A DNA stretch of 64,000 bases from Caldilinea sp. CFX5 (lineage in GTDB: Bacteria; Chloroflexota; Anaerolineae; Caldilineales; Caldilineaceae): positions 1 to 64,000 of the forward strand of contig QWII01000084.1 of assembly GCA_021405325.1 (NCBI GenBank). Reading direction: 5' to 3'. This document shows, in pieces, positions 53,712-61,334 of this stretch (within the stretch, counting starts at the first letter, position 1; each line of letters opens with the position of its first letter). The notes beneath the pieces were generated by a model. It was given only the letters and a program-made list of their open reading frames with translations. It ran no database searches and was not told the origin of the DNA. The translations under genes were made by a program, and so were the position numbers.

Positions 53712-56700
53712 ATGAAGACAAGAACCGCTATCTCACCGATCCCCAGACTTCCTTTGTTGTTTAGTGGACTTTTTCTACTGTTCTTGCTGCTTTGTTTCCC
53801 CTACGCCACCGCCGCCTTGATTACACCGGTTGCGCAGAGCAGTTGTGATTTTGCTGCTACGGACGAAGCCTCATTACGCAGCGCTATCGACGGCGTCAAT
53901 CAGGCTGCCGGTGGGGTTTGCACCATTCAGATCGCCGGCTACACCATTGAGTTGACCCAACCGCTGCCGCCGATTACCAACGCCAACCTGAACGAACTGA
54001 TGATCGATGGGCAAGCGCACACGATTTGGGCCAGGCGCACCGGCCGCGTGCTTAACATCCAATCGGTGAAACAACTGACCATACACGATCTAACCCTCTC
54101 TGGCGGTCTCGTAACCGACACCGGCAGCGGGATCGACGATTGGGGCGGGGGGTTGCGCCTCTATTGCGGCGAAGACCGGGAATGTGCCGCGACGCTGACC
54201 AAAGTCAGTTTCTTCGGCAATCAGGCGGTGGAGGGCGGCGGGCTGTCTCTCTACTGCGCCGCCGGTAGCCGCTGTGCTACGCGGTTGGTGGATTCATCCC
54301 TGCTGGCGAACGAGGCAACCGCCGGCGGCGCCATCACCACCGGCTTTGACGAGGCCAACCTGGCCTTCTCGCTGGAATTGCTACGGACAACGGTTTGGTC
54401 CAATCGCGCCGAGGAGGGTGGCGGCATCCGCTTGCGTGGCGCCGACTTTACAGCCGTCGATTCGACCATTCGCGAAAATCGGGCGACAACCGGCGGCGGC
54501 ATTGCCATGATCGCCGGCTCCTACATCCTGCGAGCCAATGTAACCGGCAGCGCCATCTTTGACAACGTCGCGACCCAGCGGGGCGGCGGTCTCTACATCC
54601 GCTCGGCTGATCCGGGCGATGTACAATTGACGCTGGCCAATAGCACCGTGAGCGGCAACCGCGTAACCGATACGGTGGGCATCGGCGGCGGCATCGCCAT
54701 GAGCGCGACGTATGGCTTGCAAGCGGATCTGATCAACAGCACCGTTGCCAACAACAGCGCGGCCAACGGGGCGGGGATCTACTTTGCCCTGGAAGACGAT
54801 TCCTTTGCGCCGGCCACCCTGCTGACACTGGCGAATAGCCTCATCGCTGACAATCAGGGCGGCAGCGCTTGTACGCTCTTCCTGCAACAGCCGCCGGTCA
54901 AGGGCGTGCCGCTGCTCACCTCGCGCGGTCACAATCTGGATAGCGACGGCACTTGTCTACCGCCGGCAGTCCGCCAACCGGGCGACCTGCCCAACGGCAA
55001 CGCCAACCTTGCGCCGTTAACCGACAACCGGGGCCACACCTGGACGCAGGCGCTACAGTTGGGCAGCGACGCCATCGACGCCGGTGATGACGCGATCTGT
55101 GCGGCGGCGCCAATCAACGCCGTTGATCAACGGGGCGATCCCAGACCCCAAGGGCCACACTGCGACATCGGCGCCTACGAACGGCCCAACCCACCCGGCT
55201 GCACCTATCCCCATCTTATTGCCGGTGATGAAGCAGCCTTCCGGCAGGCCATCACCTGTGTGAATCTGGCCGGGCCAGGCGCCTATACGATCACGGTGGC
55301 GGCGGATATTACCTACACCCAACCCCTCTTCCCGCTCAGTAACCCGGCGTTGACCAGCGTGGTGCTTGCCGGCAATGGGCATACCTTGAATGCCCAGGGG
55401 CAAGGACGCGTTCTCACCCTGGAGGATGTACCGGCGCTGACCTTGCGCGATCTGACCCTGACCGGCGGCAAGGCCAACGTCCAAGAGCCAACTGGGACTG
55501 GGGGCGGCGTAGCCTTTGACTGTACCCGTGATCTCGCCTGTACCTGGACCTTGATCAACACCGTGGTGCGCAACAACCAGGCCGAAGCGGGCGGCGGCAT
55601 TGATTACTTTTGCAGTGCGGGCGGCGGCGGCAGTCTGGTGCTGCAAGATTCGGTCATTCGTGACAATCGCGCCGCTAGTGCCGGCGGCGGGCTACTCTAC
55701 AGCACTGATGAAGATAGTCAAGCCTGTTCTGTCACCCTGCGCAACACGGTGGTCGAGGGCAACCAGGCGTTGGATGGCGGCGGGCTGCGCATTGCCCGGC
55801 CACGGGTCACGATCAGCGATTCGACCATTCGCAACAATCACGCCACCCAAACCGGTGGCGGCCTGATGGCGCGCATTAGCGACGGCTTTATCGACATGAC
55901 CGTTCTGCGCAGCACCATTAGCGGCAATCGCGCCGGGGTAAGCGGCGGCGGCGTCTACATTGCGTCGCCCGACCAACGCTTTGATATTCAATTCATCAAT
56001 AGCACCATCAGCGGCAACAGGGTCGATAACGGCAACGGTGGCGGCTTCTACCTTCAGGAGAATGAAGGTTCACTGCTGATCGGGCTGATCAATAGCACGG
56101 TGACAGAAAATGCTGCCGTCCAAGGCGCCGGTGTTCACATCTTTGACCGCGCCGCTGCTCCTTCTTATTACACCAGCACCCTGCGCCTCACCAACAGCCT
56201 CATTGCCGACAACCAGGGCAGCGACTGCACCGGGGAAGCCGAGGCGGGAGTTGTCTTTACCGGCCAACGAGTCCTCTCCTTTGGTCACAACCTGGATAGC
56301 GATGGCTCTTGTTTAACCCCAGAGGTACGCCAGGCTGGCGACATTCCCAATGGCAACGCCAACTTGGGGCCGCTAGCCAACAACGGCGGCCCCACCTTGA
56401 CCCATCAGCCGCTGACCGGCAGTCAGGCGATTGATGCCGGCGATGATGCGGTTTGCGCCGCCGCACCGGTGAATGGCATTGATCAGCGCAGCGCAACACG
56501 TCCGCAAGGCGCTGGGTGTGACATCGGCGCGGTGGAAGCGACCGCACAAGCGGTGAGTGATTTCCTCTTTGTCAGTTCGCGTAGCAGTGGTCGCGCCGGC
56601 AACATCACCTTCCGGGATGAAGACATTGTCGCCTATGACTTCACCAACAACACCTGGCAGATGATCTTCGACGGCTCGGATCTGGGCGTGACCAAAGATG

Positions 56701-57416
56701 TCGATGCCTTTGCCTTCCGGGCTGATGGCAGCTTACTCCTGAGCTTCAATGGACCGATGGTCATACCAGGGCAGGGGCCGGTCGATGACTCCGACCTTGT
56801 CGCGTTTACGCCAACCCGCCTAGGTAGCGACACCGCCGGCAGCTTTGCCCTCTATCTCCGTGGCGCCGATGTCGGCCTGACGACGGATGGCGAAGACATT
56901 GACGCCATTGGCTTTACGGCTGACGGCAAACTGGTGGTCAGCACGATTGGTGACTTTGACGCTCCCAACGCGCAAGGCCACGATGAAGATCTCTTCTTGT
57001 GGGATAATGGCGTCTGGCAACACTTCTTTGAAGGGGCCAAAGCCGGGCTGGGGAATGAAGATGTCAACAGTCTCTGGATTGACCCGGCGACGGGCGGATT
57101 GTATCTCACGGTTAAAGATGACTTTGCCTTTGCCGACGTGTCAGTTGATGCGAACGATATCTTCGTTTGCACGCCTGTTGCGTCCGGCGGCTGCACCTTT
57201 CGTCGCTTCTGGGACAGCGATGTACGTGACTATGGTTCCGAAAATCTGGATCACATCGGCTTGGGGCCATTACCAGCGACTCTAGTTGTCGATGGGCAGC
57301 CGCGCAACGCTGAGCTATTGACGGCGGAAGAGATTGCGGCAGATAAAGAGAGCGATGATCACGATGTGGTAGAAGGGTCGAATCGTCTCTATTTGCCGTG
57401 GGTGGTCGGTAAGTAG
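53712..57416 (+). CDS. Giant secreted protein with two beta-helix modules
   Basis: A 1234-residue exported protein. The start at 53712 has AAGGAG six bases upstream. The signal peptide (LPLLFSGLFLLFLLLCFPYATAA) is followed by two modules of about 450 residues. Each opens with CDFAATDEASLRSAIDGVN- or CTYPHLIAGDEAAFRQAITCVN-type sequence, runs through beta-helix turns (STVSGNRV, STISGNRA), and closes with GHNLDSDG(T/S)C, NGNANL, DAGDDA(I/V)CAAAP and CDIGA(Y/V)E. The last 260 residues are a propeller-like domain rich in DLVAFTPT- and DLFLWDNGVWQ-type repeats, ending RLYLPWVVGK. It is probably a surface adhesin or glycan-binding protein; no catalytic site is evident. Confidence 0.88.
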   Translation: MKTRTAISPIPRLPLLFSGLFLLFLLLCFPYATAALITPVAQSSCDFAATDEASLRSAIDGVNQAAGGVCTIQIAGYTIELTQPLPPITNANLNELMIDGQAHTIWARRTGRVLNIQSVKQLTIHDLTLSGGLVTDTGSGIDDWGGGLRLYCGEDRECAATLTKVSFFGNQAVEGGGLSLYCAAGSRCATRLVDSSLLANEATAGGAITTGFDEANLAFSLELLRTTVWSNRAEEGGGIRLRGADFTAVDSTIRENRATTGGGIAMIAGSYILRANVTGSAIFDNVATQRGGGLYIRSADPGDVQLTLANSTVSGNRVTDTVGIGGGIAMSATYGLQADLINSTVANNSAANGAGIYFALEDDSFAPATLLTLANSLIADNQGGSACTLFLQQPPVKGVPLLTSRGHNLDSDGTCLPPAVRQPGDLPNGNANLAPLTDNRGHTWTQALQLGSDAIDAGDDAICAAAPINAVDQRGDPRPQGPHCDIGAYERPNPPGCTYPHLIAGDEAAFRQAITCVNLAGPGAYTITVAADITYTQPLFPLSNPALTSVVLAGNGHTLNAQGQGRVLTLEDVPALTLRDLTLTGGKANVQEPTGTGGGVAFDCTRDLACTWTLINTVVRNNQAEAGGGIDYFCSAGGGGSLVLQDSVIRDNRAASAGGGLLYSTDEDSQACSVTLRNTVVEGNQALDGGGLRIARPRVTISDSTIRNNHATQTGGGLMARISDGFIDMTVLRSTISGNRAGVSGGGVYIASPDQRFDIQFINSTISGNRVDNGNGGGFYLQENEGSLLIGLINSTVTENAAVQGAGVHIFDRAAAPSYYTSTLRLTNSLIADNQGSDCTGEAEAGVVFTGQRVLSFGHNLDSDGSCLTPEVRQAGDIPNGNANLGPLANNGGPTLTHQPLTGSQAIDAGDDAVCAAAPVNGIDQRSATRPQGAGCDIGAVEATAQAVSDFLFVSSRSSGRAGNITFRDEDIVAYDFTNNTWQMIFDGSDLGVTKDVDAFAFRADGSLLLSFNGPMVIPGQGPVDDSDLVAFTPTRLGSDTAGSFALYLRGADVGLTTDGEDIDAIGFTADGKLVVSTIGDFDAPNAQGHDEDLFLWDNGVWQHFFEGAKAGLGNEDVNSLWIDPATGGLYLTVKDDFAFADVSVDANDIFVCTPVASGGCTFRRFWDSDVRDYGSENLDHIGLGPLPATLVVDGQPRNAELLTAEEIAADKESDDHDVVEGSNRLYLPWVVGK

Positions 57417-57453
57417 AATGCGTTAGTTGTGCTGGTTCGTGTGGTCTGTGCCT

Positions 57454-57502
57454 ATCACCGCGAATCATAGGATTAGCGGCTAATCCTATGATTCGCGGTG
57501 AT
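57454..57502. terminator. Perfect 24-base hairpin between convergent genes
   Basis: ATCACCGCGAATCATAGGAT and onward (57454-57477) is exactly complementary to 57479-57502 around a single G. It lies three bases from the stop of the minus-strand gene and would serve both genes. Confidence 0.7.
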
Positions 57503-57504
57503 AT

Positions 57505-58236
57505 TTACTGCCGGCCCTGTCGAGCGCGCCAGGCGGCATATTCGGCTTGGGTGGCTTCGTTAGGTGGGTAGACGCCGTGGATGCTGGCGCCGCCGGCCAC
57601 CTTTTGCTGGATAAATTCTTCGAGCCGTTCCTGTTCATCAGCATCATGGGCCACCGCTTCGGCTACCTTGGCCGGAATGGCGACCACCCCTTCGCCATCT
57701 CCTACCAGGATGTCACCCGGCATGATGAGAACGCCAGCGCAACCCACGGGGACATTCATTTCCAGCGGATGGTGAATGTTAAACGAAGTGGCGGCGTGGG
57801 CGGCTTTGACATAAGCCGGTAAATCTAATTCCCGGTAGCCGGGGGTATCGCGTAGGGCGCCATCCGTCACCAAACCACGGGCGCCACGGGCGATGAGGCG
57901 GGTTGCCAGGATATTGCCCAGGGTGGCGGCGCGAGTATCGCCACGGGCATCGATGACCAAAATGTCATCCGGCCCCACACTTTCGACGGCGATGCGCTGG
58001 ACATTTTTGGTGTTGTCATAGAGTTCATCGACCAAATCTTCGCGCATGGGGACATAGCGCAGCGTAAAGGCATAGCCCACCAACCGCAGGTCGGGTCGCA
58101 ACGGATACAGCCCTGCTAGAAAAGTATTGCGAAAGCCGCGCTTGCTCAGTTGCGAAGTGAGGGTGGCGGTGGAGACGGTGTGTAATTTTTCAAACGCTTC
58201 GGGGGTGAGGGTAATGGGACGGTGTGATTGACTCAT
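57505..58236 (-). CDS. RraA-like / HMG-CHA aldolase family protein
   Basis: A 243-residue protein of the RraA/4-hydroxy-4-methyl-2-oxoglutarate aldolase family. DDILVIDARGDTRAATLGNILATRLIARGARGLVTDGALRD contains the family metal and substrate loop, and MPGDILVGDGEGVVAIPA the C-terminal signature. The start at 58236 has AGGAAACTAT; the frame extends to 58386 without need. A second RraA-like gene begins beyond 64000. Members cleave or dehydrate keto acids, which suits the glucarate dehydratase gene upstream. Confidence 0.87.
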   Translation of the reverse strand: MSQSHRPITLTPEAFEKLHTVSTATLTSQLSKRGFRNTFLAGLYPLRPDLRLVGYAFTLRYVPMREDLVDELYDNTKNVQRIAVESVGPDDILVIDARGDTRAATLGNILATRLIARGARGLVTDGALRDTPGYRELDLPAYVKAAHAATSFNIHHPLEMNVPVGCAGVLIMPGDILVGDGEGVVAIPAKVAEAVAHDADEQERLEEFIQQKVAGGASIHGVYPPNEATQAEYAAWRARQGRQ

Positions 58237-58244
58237 ATAGTTTC

Positions 58245-58991
58245 CTACATAGGATCGACAGTAATCCGTTGTTCCTGACAGGTACGTTGATAGGTCGCTT
58301 CTAGTGCAACCGGCATACAAGGCCCGCCCCGTAGCCAAAGCGGCATCGTTGGCAGATCTTGACCAAGCGTCAGCGCCTGATACCAAAAGTCGAGCGCCGT
58401 CTCGCTGCCCCGTTCCACCGGATAGTAAGCGGTAGTATAGAGAGTGTCCTCACCTGCCTGCCTATTAGCATTACGGTGAAGCCGTTGCAGGAGTGCATGA
58501 TGCAGATTTGCTTTGTAAGTCGTCACCACATCCACTACCAACAAGCCGATACCCGTTCGTAGGAAATATTCACACTTTGCCGTGAAGGCGCTGCGCTGGG
58601 CTGGCCGATCCTTGTTGGCCGGGCTGACCAGTTCAATCGCACCGACCAGCGTAGGGCCACTTGCTTCCTCATACACAAGAACTTCAGCCGTATCACCGAC
58701 CAGGGCAAAGGGAATGGTTTGTGTCGGTGATGGTGGTTGCCAGGCAATGCTCTCATGCGAACCACTGACCCCCGCTGTACTAGCCAGGGGCGTAACGGTG
58801 TAAGCGACGGCAGCCTCACGCAAAACCGCTGTGTCAATTTCCAACGAAAACTGGACATTCGGTTCAGCAAAATAGCCTGGGGGCAACGCCCGGTTGAGAT
58901 CAGCCGCCAGATACGTCGCCCAGGCATTATGAAATCCGTGCCAGCGGTGGCGTGGGTAGAGTGGTGGATGAAAATGATCGAGCAGCGGCAT
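58245..58991 (-). CDS. DUF4058 family protein
   Basis: A 248-residue protein. MPLLDHFHPPLYPRHRWHGFHNAWATYLA at the start and GAIELVSPANKDRPAQRSAFTAKCEYFL in the middle are the DUF4058 hallmarks, an E-x-V-S-P-x-N-K stretch like a PD-(D/E)XK active site. Function unknown. It lies 8 bases before the RraA gene, and a 7-base gap separates it from the small gene before it. Confidence 0.85.
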   Translation of the reverse strand: MPLLDHFHPPLYPRHRWHGFHNAWATYLAADLNRALPPGYFAEPNVQFSLEIDTAVLREAAVAYTVTPLASTAGVSGSHESIAWQPPSPTQTIPFALVGDTAEVLVYEEASGPTLVGAIELVSPANKDRPAQRSAFTAKCEYFLRTGIGLLVVDVVTTYKANLHHALLQRLHRNANRQAGEDTLYTTAYYPVERGSETALDFWYQALTLGQDLPTMPLWLRGGPCMPVALEATYQRTCQEQRITVDPM

Positions 58992-58998
58992 AAAATCA

Positions 58999-59247
58999 CT
59001 ACCTCATCGTGAGCCTGCGTTCTAATTCTGCACGACTTATGCTTTTCTGACTGCGCCGTTTGGTCATCAATTGCCAGAAGCTGTCACTTTGCGCCAGGTG
59101 TAACTGTTCCTCATCCCAGGCTGTGGTGGGGGTGCAAGAGTGCCGGGGAAGGGCCAGGAGCCGTCCTCTTCTTGTAAACAACCGCTGGCCCTTCCCCAGC
59201 ACTCTACCTTGTTTCCCCTGTGTGAGCCAGTTGCGGAAAAACTTCAT
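58999..59247 (-). CDS. Small hypothetical protein, possibly antitoxin-like
   Basis: An 82-residue basic protein starting MKFFRNWLTQGKQGRVLGKG. The C-terminal half (DSFWQLMTKRRSQKSISRAELERRL) is helical and charged and recalls the tails of small antitoxin-like proteins found beside PD-(D/E)XK genes. It starts two bases after the glucarate dehydratase stop. A start at 59277 would overlap that gene. Confidence 0.55.
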   Translation of the reverse strand: MKFFRNWLTQGKQGRVLGKGQRLFTRRGRLLALPRHSCTPTTAWDEEQLHLAQSDSFWQLMTKRRSQKSISRAELERRLTMR

Positions 59248-59249
59248 GA

Positions 59250-60548
59250 TTACCACCGCGTCGCCTGGAACTTCCACCCCGGCTGCACTTTTTGCATCTC
59301 AATCTCATCATTGCGATCCGTCAAACCGCACGCTTTGTACTGTTCATGCAACTGCGCCAGCGCCGTCCGATCCAGTTCAATACCCAAGCCGGGTTCATTC
59401 GACACCGTAATGCCGCCGTCTTCAATCGGGATGCGACCGCCGACCAGCACCTCTTCCGACTGCCAGGGGTAGTGGGTGTCACAGGCGTAGGTGAGATTGG
59501 GCGTCGCCACCGCCAGATGGGCCATCGCCATAAGTGAAATGCCGACGTGGCTGTTCGAGTGCATCGAGAGACCGCGGCCAAAGGTCTTGCAGATGCGCGC
59601 CAGTTCGACCGAGGCGCGCAAGCCGCCCCAGAAGTGATGGTCGCTCAGGATAATATCTTCGGAACCCAGGCGCACGCTGCCGGGGATGTCATCAAACGAA
59701 GTGGTACACATGTTGGTGGCAAAGGGCATCGACAACGCCTGGCGCGCCTTCGCCATATTTTCCTGACCACGCACCGGGTCTTCGTAATATTCCAGCACCC
59801 CTTCCAGCCGCTTGCCGATGCGGATGGCGGTTTCGACTGTCCAAATCGCGTTGGGATCGAGACGCAAGGGGGTGCCGGGACCAAAGGCTTCATACATGGC
59901 AAGGATGGCGTCGGCTTCCTCATCGGGGGGCATCGCGCCGCCCTTGAGTTTGATCGACTTGAAGCCGAAATATTTACACATGGCTTGCGCCTGCGCCACG
60001 ACGCCGGCGGGGTCAAGCGCTGCTTTTTGCCGCGCTGCTGCCCAACCGGTGGCATTGGGATCAGTACCAAATTCCAGCGCGCCGCCGGCCCCTTCGTACT
60101 TGTAGAAGAGGTAAGCCGAAAATTCGGCCCGCGCCCCACGGGCACCCGGCGCGCGACCACCGAGCAGATCACAAACAGGTCGCCCGGTCGCTTTGCCCAT
60201 AATGTCAAAGAGGGCCACTTCGATGGCGCTGTTGACATGGACAATGCGCCGCTTATCCCACGGCGATTCGCCCCGTTCGCCGGCCCCATCAGCCCCAAAG
60301 CGGTCAAACAGCCCTTGTTGAATGGCGTTGAGTTGGAAGGGATCTTTGCCGATCACCACTTCGCGCGCCGCCTCCAACGCTTTGGTGCTGGCGACGCTCC
60401 CCGGCACTTCGCCCAAGCCATAGATGTTGTCATCGGTGACAACCTCAACAATGGTGCGTAAGGCATAGGGTGCATGAAGCCCCGCCGCGTTGAGCAACGG
60501 CGGGTCAGTGATGGCAATGGGGGTGACGTGCATGTCGGTAATTTTCAT
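59250..60548 (-). CDS. gudD: Glucarate dehydratase (enolase superfamily)
   Basis: A 432-residue enzyme that converts D-glucarate (or L-idarate) to 5-dehydro-4-deoxyglucarate. Proton-relay and metal residues are visible: the KLKGG lysine, D in LRLDPNAIW, E in EYYEDP, N in FATNMCTTSFDD, LSDHHFWGG and the general-base His in MHSNSHVGIS. VSNEPGLGIELD is at the C-terminal capping region. The start at 60548 has GAGAGGAAATT. The product would pass to a decarboxylating dehydratase and semialdehyde dehydrogenase; candidates are at 1177 and 50255. Confidence 0.92.
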   Translation of the reverse strand: MKITDMHVTPIAITDPPLLNAAGLHAPYALRTIVEVVTDDNIYGLGEVPGSVASTKALEAAREVVIGKDPFQLNAIQQGLFDRFGADGAGERGESPWDKRRIVHVNSAIEVALFDIMGKATGRPVCDLLGGRAPGARGARAEFSAYLFYKYEGAGGALEFGTDPNATGWAAARQKAALDPAGVVAQAQAMCKYFGFKSIKLKGGAMPPDEEADAILAMYEAFGPGTPLRLDPNAIWTVETAIRIGKRLEGVLEYYEDPVRGQENMAKARQALSMPFATNMCTTSFDDIPGSVRLGSEDIILSDHHFWGGLRASVELARICKTFGRGLSMHSNSHVGISLMAMAHLAVATPNLTYACDTHYPWQSEEVLVGGRIPIEDGGITVSNEPGLGIELDRTALAQLHEQYKACGLTDRNDEIEMQKVQPGWKFQATRW

Positions 60549-60559
60549 AATTTCCTCTC

Positions 60560-60600
60560 CACAAAGATAAAAATAGAGATCGGTACACACCGATCTCTAT
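60560..60600 (-). terminator. Intrinsic terminator after the Uma2 gene
   Basis: On the minus strand ATAGAGATCGG pairs with CCGATCTCTAT around a short loop and is followed by TTTTTATCTTTG. This is the most canonical Rho-independent terminator of the window. It ends the Uma2/permease transcript 28 bases after the stop and just before the gudD ribosome-binding site. Confidence 0.75.
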
Positions 60601-60627
60601 AGTTGTTGATCAATTTTTTAGCGCAAT

Positions 60628-61314
60628 CTATCTTTCTTTGGTAGACAATTGCGTTTGTGCCCAGGAACGTACACTCTGCGTCCAGACAAGACGTGGCGTT
60701 CCCGGTTCTGCTTCGAGAAATTCAGTTAACTGGGGACCACTTGCAATCGGGATCTGTCGGCTATGGGTTGTTTCGCGATAGCTGTCACCGTTCAAGCGCC
60801 AAATACTTACACGTTCCCCATCATAGCGCCAGACCTCTGCGATGCCCAACGCAGCAAAGATCGGGAACTTTTTCAACGAAGGGCTGGTAATATCAACCTC
60901 GATTACTAGATCAGGTGCAGGATCAACGGCCAGGTCAATTTCAAGCTTATCCCGCACCAGCACTTCATTTTGGATATAGAAACAGGTATCAGGCTCAAAG
61001 CCCCGTTCTAGGTCTTCGCGCTGAAAAGTCGTAGAACCAAAATTTATAGCATTGATAGCTGACTCTTCAGCCAGAAGTGTTGCTAATAACGATAGCGCCC
61101 TAGACCGGCGTTCATGTTTACCCGACAATACCATAATTTCTAATTGCCCCTGATTATAGGCGAAGTGTGTGCTGCTATTTCCTTCATGTTCAGCCAGCAA
61201 TCGTTGATAGGTCTCCCAACTAACCCCGTTGAGTAGGACACATTGGACAGGCGTTATCTTCCATGCCGGCGGTTGTTCTTGGAGCGGAGCAACAGCTTCC
61301 AATAGTTTTACCAT
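60628..61314 (-). CDS. Uma2 family putative endonuclease
   Basis: A 228-residue Uma2 protein. PDLVIEVDITSPSLKKFPIFAALGIAEVWRYDG is the catalytic-type core, with FEPDTCFYI before it. AGGAGGTACT precedes the ATG. It is the second Uma2 gene of the window and again follows an ABC transporter gene in the same direction, 20 bases after the fused permease stop. Confidence 0.87.
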   Translation of the reverse strand: MVKLLEAVAPLQEQPPAWKITPVQCVLLNGVSWETYQRLLAEHEGNSSTHFAYNQGQLEIMVLSGKHERRSRALSLLATLLAEESAINAINFGSTTFQREDLERGFEPDTCFYIQNEVLVRDKLEIDLAVDPAPDLVIEVDITSPSLKKFPIFAALGIAEVWRYDGERVSIWRLNGDSYRETTHSRQIPIASGPQLTEFLEAEPGTPRLVWTQSVRSWAQTQLSTKER

Positions 61315-61334
61315 AGTACCTCCTGATCACAATT

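Noticed and set aside
57454..57502. Mobile element like families A and B
   Set aside because: The palindrome is perfect, but flanks are not duplicated and it shares no end sequence with either family, so it is called a bidirectional terminator.
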